Positions 8,222 to 16,000 of a stretch of 42,570 nt of DNA are shown one piece after another. The position numbers and the translations under genes are program-made. Each line of letters opens with the position of its first letter. Within the stretch, counting starts at the first letter, position 1. The notes beneath the pieces are model-generated. The model worked only from the letters and a program-made list of their open reading frames with translations. It did not search any database and was not told the origin of the DNA. The stretch comes from Bacilli bacterium (GTDB lineage Bacteria > Bacillota_I > Bacilli_A > RF39 > UBA660), in contig JAAWSW010000002.1 in NCBI GenBank assembly GCA_022801735.1, positions 1-42,570 of the forward strand, written 5' to 3'.

Positions 8222-8249
8222 TTGACATTTAGAGAAAATGTGTTAAAAT
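8222..8249 (+). promoter_or_regulatory. SigA-type promoter of the PP2C phosphatase gene
   Basis: TTGACA (8222-8227), a 16-nt spacer and TAAAAT (8244-8249) preceded by TGT. It lies inside the longest open frame of the phosphatase, so the upstream start at 8201 would be untranscribed. Confidence 0.8.
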
Positions 8250-8275
8250 ATTGGACCTTTGAAAGGAGAATGTAT

Positions 8276-9451
8276 ATGACTTTATATGAGGAATATGAAA
8301 ATGGACTTAATCCTGTGGTATATACTCAAAGAGCATATAAAAATTTGGTTCGTGCGATTTTATTAACTGCAGATGCAGAAGATTTATATGATGAAAGAGA
8401 TATAAAAATAATTTGGGAGGCTATACTGGATAATGGTGATATTGTATTTATTACTGAAAAAAATGGGGCTAGGGATTTAGTTAGAAATTCTTTTAAAATG
8501 TATGGGGATTTTATTGATTCTAGACTTTTAGCCATGATTCGTGATTATAAAGAGGAAAGCATTTTTGATTTTCTTTCTATGCACCTTTTCAAAAAGGAAA
8601 TAACTAGAGAAGACGATAGAGTGCTTCAAAGCCATTTTGTTTCTTCAAAGGATTCAGGTTTTATGGACTGTGCATCTACTACTGGAATCAGAAGAAAAAA
8701 TAATGAGGATTTTACTGGTTGTTTAGTGTCTTCTTTAAATGAAAATATTAAATTATTAATAGTATGTGATGGAATGGGCGGATTTAATAATGGGGCTGAG
8801 GCTTCTAAAATAGTGGCAGAAGAAATTATTAATTGGTTTAACTCTTATGATTTTAGTTTAGGTTTTGATAATATTGAAACTGAAATTCAAAAGATTATAG
8901 AAAGTGCGAGAACTATTATTAAGAAACACTACTTTATGTCGGGAACTACACTTACGTTTGCTCTTGTAGGTGAGAGGGAAACATTTATTTGTAATGTTGG
9001 TGATTCTAGAGCATATATAATAAAAGATGGAAGTTTAATGCAGGTAACTAGAGATGATTCTGAGGTATGGGAAAAATTTTATGACCGAGAGAATCCTAAT
9101 GATTTATATTCATATAAAAAAGATGATTTGAGATTTTTACCTGGTAATAATGTTCTTACTAGTGCAGTTGATGATTATGTGGTGCCACCAGTTTTGAATA
9201 CATTTTATATTTCTAATAGTTTATATGATAGTATTTTACTTACAACTGATGGAGTGACTGATATATTATCTGATGAGACAATAATTAGAATTTTTAATGA
9301 AACTGAAGATAAAGATATTTTAGATAAACTTTTATATGAGTCTTGTTATGGAGATCCAGACTTTCCACCAACTAATTATGATGAATTTTTGCATTCTATT
9401 TTACCTGGAAAGGATAATGCTTCAGGTGCGGTTTATATAAAGAAAAAATAA
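8276..9451 (+). CDS. PP2C-type serine/threonine phosphatase with an unrecognised N-terminal domain
   Basis: 391 residues from ATG 8276, chosen because AAAGGAG lies at ideal distance and the promoter lies upstream. Residues 1 to about 120 form a mixed helical region I cannot name. The phosphatase domain follows: RRKNNEDF, VCDGMGGFNNGAEAS (metal-binding Asp), SGTTLTFALV, NVGDSRAYI, LLTTDGVTDILSDE and GKDNASGAV. The metal-binding aspartates of the PP2C fold are all present, so it should be active. In many Bacillota the PP2C gene (prpC) adjoins the PASTA kinase prkC; no kinase is seen here. It is transcribed alone. The target is unknown; phosphoprotein reversal is the family role. Confidence 0.9.
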   Translation: MTLYEEYENGLNPVVYTQRAYKNLVRAILLTADAEDLYDERDIKIIWEAILDNGDIVFITEKNGARDLVRNSFKMYGDFIDSRLLAMIRDYKEESIFDFLSMHLFKKEITREDDRVLQSHFVSSKDSGFMDCASTTGIRRKNNEDFTGCLVSSLNENIKLLIVCDGMGGFNNGAEASKIVAEEIINWFNSYDFSLGFDNIETEIQKIIESARTIIKKHYFMSGTTLTFALVGERETFICNVGDSRAYIIKDGSLMQVTRDDSEVWEKFYDRENPNDLYSYKKDDLRFLPGNNVLTSAVDDYVVPPVLNTFYISNSLYDSILLTTDGVTDILSDETIIRIFNETEDKDILDKLLYESCYGDPDFPPTNYDEFLHSILPGKDNASGAVYIKKK

Positions 9452-9466
9452 AAATTAAATAAAAAC

Positions 9467-9495
9467 TTGACAAAGTTACAAAAATAGTGTAAATT
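9467..9495 (+). promoter_or_regulatory. Strong SigA-type promoter of the structured RNA
   Basis: Consensus TTGACA (9467-9472), a 17-nt spacer and TAAATT (9490-9495). Predicted start near 9502. No coding frame follows directly; the transcript enters a folded non-coding region. Confidence 0.8.
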
Positions 9496-9501
9496 ATGTA
9501 G

Positions 9502-9688
9502 CAAGTCACAGAAAGGAAAGATTACAATGAAATTATTCCAAGTTAACAATCGCAGACGCTTAAGTTAGTACTTGACTGAAACGATAAAATGATCGTGGAT
9601 GCAAGTACTGTTTGTGTTGCTTGTATCTGCGAGGGAATAATTTAGTAATTAATTATAGACCCCATGCTTATACAGGCATGGGGTTTTT
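9502..9688 (+). ncRNA. Structured RNA of about 187 nt, 6S RNA (ssrS) candidate
   Basis: The segment folds as one long interrupted hairpin: ATTAC (9521-9525) with GTAAT (9645-9649); AAATTATTCC (9530-9539) with GGAATAATTT (9634-9643); TCGCAGA (9550-9556) with TCTGCGA (9626-9632); a large internal bubble; AGTACTTG (9567-9574) with CAAGTACT (9602-9609); and an apical CGAT/ATCG. A closing stem, open central bubble and terminal stem at this length are the layout of 6S RNA, which traps SigA-RNA polymerase. It has its own promoter and a strong terminator. The alternative is a leader or riboswitch for the M20 peptidase at 9709, because the terminator ends 20 nt before that gene. I see no convincing anti-terminator pairing, so a free RNA is favoured. 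Confidence 0.55.
9659..9688 (+). terminator. Strong intrinsic terminator of the structured RNA
   Basis: ACCCCATGC/GCATGGGGT: a 9-bp GC-rich stem with an 8-nt loop (9668-9675), then TTTTT. It is unusually GC-rich for this window and lies immediately before the M20 peptidase ribosome binding site. Confidence 0.92.
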
Positions 9689-9708
9689 GAATATAAGAGG
9701 AGGATATT

Positions 9709-10779
9709 ATGAATAAATTAGATGAAATATTAATATTACTAAAAGATTTAATAAATTATCCTGGGGTTTCTAAAGATAAAGAGGCTACAAATAAATTATT
9801 AGATCAAATAAAGGAAAGTATACCTGCTAACTTATTTGTTAAGAAACATGAATTTGATGGCTTTGGTTCTTTGGTTATTTCTAATACTCGGGATGATGAT
9901 TTTGATATAGTTTTTTGTACTCATATAGATGTTGTACCATGTGAAGAATATAAGTATACAGAAGATGAAAATAATGTTTATGGCCGTGGCGCGGTTGATA
10001 TGAAAGGTCAGGTAGCAGTCCTTCTAACTTTATTTAAACATTTGGATACTTCAAAAAAAGTTGCTTTATTTATTACTAGTGATGAGGAGATTGCTGGTAA
10101 CTGTGCGAAACAGTTAGTGGAAATATATCCGAATATTAAACTTGCTATTATACCTGATGGTGGAAAGGATTTTAATTTTATTTGTGAGGAGAAAGGTCAA
10201 CTTCAAATAAAATTGTCTGTTCAAACAAAATCTAGCCATGCTTCACAGCCTTATAATGGAGTGAATGCAATTACAACTTTGTATGATTGTTATTTGAAAT
10301 TATTAGAGAAATATCCACTTCCTAAGAGTTCAGATGATTATAAAACATCAGTTACTTTATCTAAATTGGTTGGTGGCGATGCTTTAAATCAAGTTCCTGG
10401 ATATGCTGAAATGTATTTAGATATTAGGAATGTGGCTGATGATAAGCATGATGATATTTTGGATTTGGTTAAGGAAATTAATTCTGAAATAAAAGTTGAT
10501 ATTGTAACAGCAGGTATTGCATTTACATCTGATATAGAAAACGAAAATATAAAAGAATATTTAAAGGCTTGTAAGGATGTTTTAGGTTATGATCCTAAGA
10601 TTGTTAAGACTGAGGCTACTTCGGATGCAATTTACTTTTGTGCGAAAAATATTCCAACTGCCCTTATGAATCCTATAGGTGATTATCCACACTGTCCAAA
10701 CGAATATGTAAATAAAAATTCATTATTAGATTTATATAAAATTTATGAAAAGATACTTAAAGAAGGAGTGATAAAATGA
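9709..10779 (+). CDS. M20-family metallopeptidase (ArgE/DapE-like)
   Basis: 356 residues with the M20 zinc-site pattern: His72/Asp74 in CTHIDVVP, Asp98 in YGRGAVDMKG, Glu126-Glu127 in TSDEEIAGN, a PDGG motif and a C-terminal His in GDYPHCPNE. The middle region (KSSHASQPYNGVNA) belongs to the lid/dimerisation domain. Members hydrolyse N-acyl amino acids or peptides; acetylornithine deacetylase, succinyl-diaminopimelate desuccinylase and peptidase roles cannot be separated from sequence alone, and no arg or dap genes adjoin it. AGAGGAGG gives a strong start. Its stop overlaps the following GNAT gene, so the two are coupled. Confidence 0.88.
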   Translation: MNKLDEILILLKDLINYPGVSKDKEATNKLLDQIKESIPANLFVKKHEFDGFGSLVISNTRDDDFDIVFCTHIDVVPCEEYKYTEDENNVYGRGAVDMKGQVAVLLTLFKHLDTSKKVALFITSDEEIAGNCAKQLVEIYPNIKLAIIPDGGKDFNFICEEKGQLQIKLSVQTKSSHASQPYNGVNAITTLYDCYLKLLEKYPLPKSSDDYKTSVTLSKLVGGDALNQVPGYAEMYLDIRNVADDKHDDILDLVKEINSEIKVDIVTAGIAFTSDIENENIKEYLKACKDVLGYDPKIVKTEATSDAIYFCAKNIPTALMNPIGDYPHCPNEYVNKNSLLDLYKIYEKILKEGVIK

Positions 10780-11453
10780 TGAATGAATTATATAAAACAA
10801 TGAAACCAATATATTTAGAAGAAGGAGTTATTAAACCAATTGTTGAATTTGAAGAATTTTCAGATATAATTGAAGTTTTTACTGAACCACCATATGGTGA
10901 GCCTTTAACTTTAGAAGATAAACAAGAAGAATTTGCTGGATATGTGAATCATGGACTTGCTTTAGGATATTATAATTATGAAGGGGAAATTATGGGATAC
11001 ATTGGTCTTATGGACGAAGTTGAAGATGAGCATAAGGAATATTTTGATAAAAATATTGACCTGATAAAACCTTTATATGTGTATGGGGTAGCGACTAAAA
11101 GTAAATTCCGTGGTCATGGTATAGCAACTGTTTTAATTGATGTTGTTAATTCATATGCAGCAAGTAATGATATAGACTTTATTTACTGCAGAATAAACCA
11201 TAAAGATTCTATGTCTGAGGCTATTTTCCGTAAGAATGGATATACTGATTTATATCAAGATGGAGAAGTAGTATTCCAAGATATTTCTGATCAAGCATTT
11301 AGAATTAGTGAGAAAACAGATCCAGAAGGTAATTTAAAGAGATTTTTACTTACATCTATTACTGAAAAGGGTGAAGAATTCTTAACATTAACTGGTTCTA
11401 TGGCTGGTAAAGGAAGTCAAATTGAAGAAGAAAAAGTATTTGTGTTAAAATAA
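10776..11453 (+). CDS. GNAT-family N-acetyltransferase
   Basis: 225 residues. The acetyl-CoA binding motif A is seen as VYGVATKSKFRGHGIATVLI (about residues 104-123), with the R-G-x-G-x-A loop, followed by NHKDSMSEAIFRKNGY as motif B. The C-terminal tail of about 60 residues is not part of the core GNAT fold and is not recognised. The ATG at 10776 overlaps the upstream stop by 4 nt (ATGA), and a second ATG follows directly; AGAAGGAG serves either. It is co-transcribed with the M20 peptidase. The substrate is unknown. Confidence 0.85.
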   Translation: MMNELYKTMKPIYLEEGVIKPIVEFEEFSDIIEVFTEPPYGEPLTLEDKQEEFAGYVNHGLALGYYNYEGEIMGYIGLMDEVEDEHKEYFDKNIDLIKPLYVYGVATKSKFRGHGIATVLIDVVNSYAASNDIDFIYCRINHKDSMSEAIFRKNGYTDLYQDGEVVFQDISDQAFRISEKTDPEGNLKRFLLTSITEKGEEFLTLTGSMAGKGSQIEEEKVFVLK

Positions 11454-11460
11454 TAATTTG

Positions 11461-11491
11461 AAAAGAACTATTAAAGTCCTTTTTCTTTTGC
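11461..11491 (+). terminator. Intrinsic terminator upstream of the AbiE cassette
   Basis: AAAAGAACT (11461-11469), loop ATTAA, AGTCCTTTT (11475-11483) with one mismatch, then a T-rich tract. It closely resembles the terminator at 13020-13047 on the other side of the AbiE pair. Confidence 0.75.
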
Positions 11492-11507
11492 AGAAAAATA
11501 TAATAAA

Positions 11508-11536
11508 TTGACTTTTTTGAGGAATGATGTTATAAT
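11508..11536 (+). promoter_or_regulatory. SigA-type promoter of the AbiE operon
   Basis: TTGACT (11508-11513), a 17-nt spacer and TATAAT (11531-11536) preceded by TGT. The leader to the start codon at 11563 is about 20 nt. Confidence 0.85.
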
Positions 11537-11562
11537 TTTCCTAGAAAAAGGAAATGGTGTAT

Positions 11563-12156
11563 ATGAATAATTATGATAAAATTTTAAATTATGCTAGAAA
11601 GAATAACGGTTATATTACTACAAAAGAAGTAGAGACTTTAGGAATTAATAGGACATTTTTAACTAATTTAGTAAATAATAACAAAATTGAAAGAGTCGGA
11701 ACTGGTATTTATAAGTTATTTGAATATCCAATTGATAATTTTTACATTATGTCTACAAGTAGTAAAAATATGTGTTATTCTTATGCTACAGCTTTATATT
11801 TACATAATTTATCTGACCGAATTCCTCTTGTTTATGATGTTACAGTTTTATATAACTATAGTGGCAATTTATTAAATAAAGATAATGTTTTATTAAGATA
11901 TGTTAGTGAAGATGTTTTTGAACTTGGTATGACTGATGTAAAAACAGTTAATGATTTAACTGTTAAGTGTTATGATGTAGAGAGAACACTTTGTGATATT
12001 ATAAAGGATAAGGATCGTATGGATAGAGAAATATATTCAAAAGCATTAAAAGAGTATGCTAGAAGTAAGAACAAAGATCTTTTAAAATTGGTAAAATATG
12101 CTAAAAGACTAAATATTGAAAAAGAGGTTGTGGAATTGATGGAGGTGTTATTATAG
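11563..12156 (+). CDS. abiEi: AbiEi-type antitoxin/transcriptional regulator (type IV toxin-antitoxin)
   Basis: 197 residues from ATG 11563; an ATG at 11554 is too close to the AAAAGG site to be well used, while GGTG precedes the chosen one. The N-terminus (residues about 5-50: ILNYARKNNGYITTKEVETLGI) is the winged-helix domain typical of AbiEi, which represses its own operon. The C-terminal part (VKCYDVERTLCDIIKDKDRMD) matches the AbiEi C-terminal domain. In the type IV system the antitoxin counters the nucleotidyltransferase toxin without binding it directly. The toxin gene starts at the next base after its stop codon. A likely phage-defence or stability cassette. Confidence 0.88.
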   Translation: MNNYDKILNYARKNNGYITTKEVETLGINRTFLTNLVNNNKIERVGTGIYKLFEYPIDNFYIMSTSSKNMCYSYATALYLHNLSDRIPLVYDVTVLYNYSGNLLNKDNVLLRYVSEDVFELGMTDVKTVNDLTVKCYDVERTLCDIIKDKDRMDREIYSKALKEYARSKNKDLLKLVKYAKRLNIEKEVVELMEVLL

Positions 12157-13008
12157 ATGAATAGTGATAAATTAAATGCTATTATTAAGAAAAAGACTAA
12201 TGGTAACAATAATCTATCACTTCATTTTCATCAAATGTTTTTCTTTGAGCATGTATTAATGAGACTTGAAAAAAGTCAGTATAGAAATAACATTATTTTA
12301 AAGGGTGGAGTTTTACTTTCATCTATAATTGGAGAAGATTTAAGAACTACCAAAGATATCGATGCTACTTTAAAAAGTGTACCTTTAAATATGGATTCTA
12401 TTAGAGGTATTTTTGAGGAAATATTATCTATTGATATAGGTGACAATGTTAATTTTGAAATTACTAACATCAAAGATATTAGGTTAGAAAATGAATATGG
12501 TGGATTTAGATTAAATATAGAAGGTACTTTTTATAATATTAGAACTAATTTTTTTCTCGAAGTAACTACTGGAGATGTTATTACACCTAGGGAAATAAAA
12601 TATCAATATAATTCAATATTTGAAAATAAAAAAATTAATATTATGGCTTATACGATAGAAACAATCATTGCAGAGAAATTTGAAAGTATTATTAGTAAGA
12701 ATATATCTACTACAAGGGCAAAGGACTTTTATGATTTATATATGTTAATGAGCAATCATAAAAATGAATTTAATAATAAAAATTTATTTAAGGCAATAGA
12801 AAATACATTTAATAGAAGAGGCACAAAGTTTGATATAAATCGTTTTAAAGAAACAATAGAATTGTTGGAAGATAGCACTATTTTAAAAAATATTTATATA
12901 GAATATCAAAGAAAATTAGAGTATACTAAACAAGTAAAATTTGAACAGACAATTAAATCATTAAAAGAAATTGCAAATATATTAGAAGATAATTTTGTAA
13001 TGTCTTAA
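12157..13008 (+). CDS. abiEii: AbiEii/AbiGii-family nucleotidyltransferase toxin
   Basis: 283 residues. The DNA polymerase beta-type nucleotidyltransferase core is visible as ILKGGVLLSS (Gly50-Gly51) and RTTKDIDATL, with Asp67 and Asp69 as the metal-binding pair. A later EKFESIISKN...RAKDFYDLYM segment is the conserved C-terminal motif of the family. Toxins of this family halt growth by transferring nucleotides to a target, tRNA in some characterised members. GGAGGTG overlaps the end of abiEi, so the two genes are translationally coupled. The motifs are intact and the toxin is probably functional. Confidence 0.9.
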   Translation: MNSDKLNAIIKKKTNGNNNLSLHFHQMFFFEHVLMRLEKSQYRNNIILKGGVLLSSIIGEDLRTTKDIDATLKSVPLNMDSIRGIFEEILSIDIGDNVNFEITNIKDIRLENEYGGFRLNIEGTFYNIRTNFFLEVTTGDVITPREIKYQYNSIFENKKINIMAYTIETIIAEKFESIISKNISTTRAKDFYDLYMLMSNHKNEFNNKNLFKAIENTFNRRGTKFDINRFKETIELLEDSTILKNIYIEYQRKLEYTKQVKFEQTIKSLKEIANILEDNFVMS

Positions 13009-13019
13009 TAATTGTATTT

Positions 13020-13047
13020 AAAGGAACTAATAAAGTTCTTTTTTCTT
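13020..13047 (+). terminator. Intrinsic terminator after the AbiE cassette
   Basis: AAAGGAACT (13020-13028), loop AATAA, AGTTCTTTT (13034-13042), then T-rich. Near-copy of the element at 11461. Confidence 0.8.
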
Positions 13048-13095
13048 TGTCTAAATTTTATGGTTTGTACATATACTTAACTGGTGATGCCGCAT

Positions 13096-15000
13096 ATGTT
13101 TTTTAAAAATATACATAGTAGGATGAAGGTTGTATTATTTGGTGTTATTATTTTATTTGTGGTTATTATTGGTAAAGTATTTTATATTCAAGTTATCGAC
13201 TATGATAAACTTAATAAATTTGCGTCTAATTTGTGGAGTCGTAATTTACCAGTTAAGGCTGATAGAGGAATTATATATGATAGGGATGGGGGAATTTTAG
13301 CCGATAATATTACGACAACATCTTTAGTGGTTATTCCTAATCAAATTAAGGATAAAGATGAAGTGGCTAAAAAATTATCTTCTATATTACATGTTAGTTA
13401 TAAGGAAATTTATCGTCATATAACTAAGAGAACTTCTATAGAAAGAGTCCATCCAGAAGGAAGAAGATTATCGTATGAGGTTGCTGATAAAATTAGAAAT
13501 TTAAAATTGGATGGGGTTTATTTAGTTAAGGAATCACAAAGATATTATCCATTTGATACTTATATGTCTCATACTTTAGGGTATGTTGGTATTGATAATC
13601 AAGGGCTTAGTGGACTGGAACTTATGTATGATAAATATTTAACGGGTAAAGATGGGGCAATTAAATATTATAGTGATGCTAAAGGTAATAAACTTGATTT
13701 GAGTGAAATTTACGAAAAACCACAAAATGGTATGAATTTAACTTTAACGATTAATAAAGATATTCAGGCTTCGGTTGAAAGGGAACTTGATAATGCTGTT
13801 ACTAAATATAAGCCAGATATGGCCATCGCTTTAGTTATGGACCCTAATAGTGGGGAGATTTTAGCAATGTCTTCAAGACCTAATTTTTCTTCTAATAATT
13901 ATCAAAAGTATACTACTGAAGAGATAAATCGAAATTTACCTATATGGGCAACTTATGAACCTGGAAGTACTTTTAAAATTATTACACTTGCAGCGGCTTT
14001 GGAAGAGGGGAAGATTGATTTAGAAAAGGATACTTATAATGATAGTGGAAGTATTAAGGTTGAAAATGCAAATTTACACTGCTGGAAACATGGTGGTCAT
14101 GGTCATGAAACTTTTTTAGAGGTTGTAGAAAATTCATGTAACCCTGGATTTGTTGTCCTTGGACAGAAACTGGGGAAGGCTAAATTATTTGATTATATTA
14201 AGAAATTTGGTTTTGGTAGTAAAACTGGTGTTGATTTAAATGGTGAAAGTTCGGGTATCTTATTTAATTTAAGTAAAGTTGGTCCTGTAGAACTGGCAAC
14301 AACGGCGTTTGGTCAAGGTGTTTCAGTGACTCCTATTCAGCAAGTAACAGCAGTATCAGCGGCTATTAATGGTGGTATTTTATATAAGCCTTATATTGTT
14401 AAAAGTATAAATGAGCCTGAAACTAATACTGTTATTAAAGAGAATAAAAAGACTGTAGTTCGTAAGGTTATTAGTGAAGAAACTAGTAAAAAGGTTAGAT
14501 ATGCACTTGAAAGTGTTGTATCTAATGGAACTGGAAGAACTGCTTATATTGATGGTTATAGGGTAGGTGGAAAAACGGGAACTGCTCAGAAGGTTAAGGA
14601 CGGCCATTATTTGGATAATAATTATATTTTATCTTTTGTGGGCTTTTTACCAGCTGATGATCCAAAGGTAGTGGTGTATTTTGCGATTGATAATCCTAAA
14701 GGAGTTCAGCAATTTGGAGGAGTTATAGCGGGACCTCCTGCTAAGGCAATTTTAACCGATTCGATTAAGGCACTTAATATTGCTAAGCCTAGTGGTGGAA
14801 TGGAAAAAGAGTATCAATATACTGATAAGAAATATAAAAATGTTCCAGATGTTGTTGGACTTGATAAGAGTGAGGCAGTTAAAAAACTTAAGAATTTTAA
14901 GGTTGATGTAGAAGGCTCTGGAAATTCTGTTGCATATCAATCTCCAGAGGCTGGCTCTAGAATTTATGAGGGTGAAACTGTAAGAATATTTACTAATTAA
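13096..15000 (+). CDS. Penicillin-binding protein 2/SpoVD-like transpeptidase with a PASTA domain
   Basis: Cross-links peptidoglycan at the division septum or during shape change. 634 residues from ATG 13096, preferred because GGTG lies 9 nt upstream; an ATG at 13087 directly abuts GGTG. One membrane anchor (about 12-32) is followed by the PBP dimerisation domain (RGIIYDRDGGILADN) and the transpeptidase domain: nucleophile Ser291 in PGSTFK, SCN in VENSCNPGF, and KTG in GGKTGTAQ. A single C-terminal PASTA domain (NVPDVVGLDKSEAVKKL) makes it SpoVD/Pbp2x-like rather than plain FtsI. mraY and ftsW follow, as in the classical dcw cluster, but murE and murD are absent here. Confidence 0.93.
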   Translation: MFFKNIHSRMKVVLFGVIILFVVIIGKVFYIQVIDYDKLNKFASNLWSRNLPVKADRGIIYDRDGGILADNITTTSLVVIPNQIKDKDEVAKKLSSILHVSYKEIYRHITKRTSIERVHPEGRRLSYEVADKIRNLKLDGVYLVKESQRYYPFDTYMSHTLGYVGIDNQGLSGLELMYDKYLTGKDGAIKYYSDAKGNKLDLSEIYEKPQNGMNLTLTINKDIQASVERELDNAVTKYKPDMAIALVMDPNSGEILAMSSRPNFSSNNYQKYTTEEINRNLPIWATYEPGSTFKIITLAAALEEGKIDLEKDTYNDSGSIKVENANLHCWKHGGHGHETFLEVVENSCNPGFVVLGQKLGKAKLFDYIKKFGFGSKTGVDLNGESSGILFNLSKVGPVELATTAFGQGVSVTPIQQVTAVSAAINGGILYKPYIVKSINEPETNTVIKENKKTVVRKVISEETSKKVRYALESVVSNGTGRTAYIDGYRVGGKTGTAQKVKDGHYLDNNYILSFVGFLPADDPKVVVYFAIDNPKGVQQFGGVIAGPPAKAILTDSIKALNIAKPSGGMEKEYQYTDKKYKNVPDVVGLDKSEAVKKLKNFKVDVEGSGNSVAYQSPEAGSRIYEGETVRIFTN

Positions 15001-15013
15001 AGGAGGAATTAAT

Positions 15014-16000
15014 ATGGTTACTAAAGCACTTATGGCAATGATGATTGGTTTTATCTTTTCTGTACTTTTAGCAATTATTTTGATTCCAATTTTAAAAAAG
15101 TTACATGCTGGTCAAAATATTAGTGTGTATCTTCGAAATACACATAGTTCTAAACAAGGTACTCCAACGATGGGGGGACTTATATTTGTAATTCCAACTT
15201 TGTTTGTGGTAATGCTTTTAATTTATTTGGATAAAATTCACTTTAGTTATACTTTGTTAATTATTTTATTTACGTTTGTGAGTTATACTTTAATTGGTTT
15301 TATTGATGATTATTTAATCGTCAAAAAACATGATAATAAGGGGCTTAGTGTGGCTACTAAACTTTTACTTCAGACGGTTGTTGCAATTATATTTTTCTAT
15401 TTATTTATGAAGGGTGGAAATGAACCATTACTTTGGATTCATTCTTTGCATTTTAAGCTTGATATTGGATTCTTTTATGGTTTATTTATATTATTTGTTT
15501 TGGTGGCATCTAGTAATGCGGTTAATTTAACTGATGGTTTAGATGGTCTTGCTGGAGGATTATCGGCTATTTGTTTTGTTACTTTTGGAATTATTTCTTT
15601 TGCATCTGGTTGGCTTAGCGGTTATGAAGATATTGCGATTATGGCGTTTGTGCTGGTGGGTTCTTTACTTGGTTTTTTGGTATTTAATGTTAATCCAGCG
15701 AAAGTATTTATGGGGGATACTGGTTCACTTGCTTTAGGGGCAACTTTAGGTGCATATGCAATAATGACACGTCATGAGGTTTTACTTGTTCTTATTGGTT
15801 TTGTTTTTGTTATAGAGACTTTGAGTTGTATTATTCAAGTTGTTTATTATAAATTTACACGTAAAAGATTTTTTCCAATGACTCCTATACATCATACTTT
15901 TGAAAAACTTGGGATGAATGAAAAAAGTATTGTTAAATTATTTTGGTTTATTGGTATGATTTTTGCTTTAATATCACTATTTTATGGGGTGATATTATGA
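15014..16000 (+). CDS. mraY: Phospho-N-acetylmuramoyl-pentapeptide transferase
   Basis: Makes lipid I from UDP-MurNAc-pentapeptide and undecaprenyl phosphate in the cytoplasmic membrane. 328 residues with about ten hydrophobic segments. Hallmarks are all present: KQGTPTMGGL, the Asp pair in IGFIDDYLI, NAVNLTDGLDGLAGG, FMGDTGSLALG and the cytoplasmic TPIHHTFE. AAAGGAGG lies at ideal spacing. It lies 13 nt after the PBP gene and overlaps ftsW by 4 nt (ATGA), so the three are one operon. Confidence 0.97.
   Translation: MVTKALMAMMIGFIFSVLLAIILIPILKKLHAGQNISVYLRNTHSSKQGTPTMGGLIFVIPTLFVVMLLIYLDKIHFSYTLLIILFTFVSYTLIGFIDDYLIVKKHDNKGLSVATKLLLQTVVAIIFFYLFMKGGNEPLLWIHSLHFKLDIGFFYGLFILFVLVASSNAVNLTDGLDGLAGGLSAICFVTFGIISFASGWLSGYEDIAIMAFVLVGSLLGFLVFNVNPAKVFMGDTGSLALGATLGAYAIMTRHEVLLVLIGFVFVIETLSCIIQVVYYKFTRKRFFPMTPIHHTFEKLGMNEKSIVKLFWFIGMIFALISLFYGVIL

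Noticed and set aside
8201..8275. A longer start for the PP2C phosphatase
   Set aside because: The region holds a terminator tail and a TTGACA-N16-TAAAAT promoter; ATG 8276 has AAAGGAG at proper spacing.
9502..9688. T-box leader, SRP RNA or tmRNA as the identity of the structured RNA
   Set aside because: No T-box AGGGTGG-type sequence, no SRP GGAA-loop domain with its conserved flanks and no tRNA-like ends or tag reading frame are seen.
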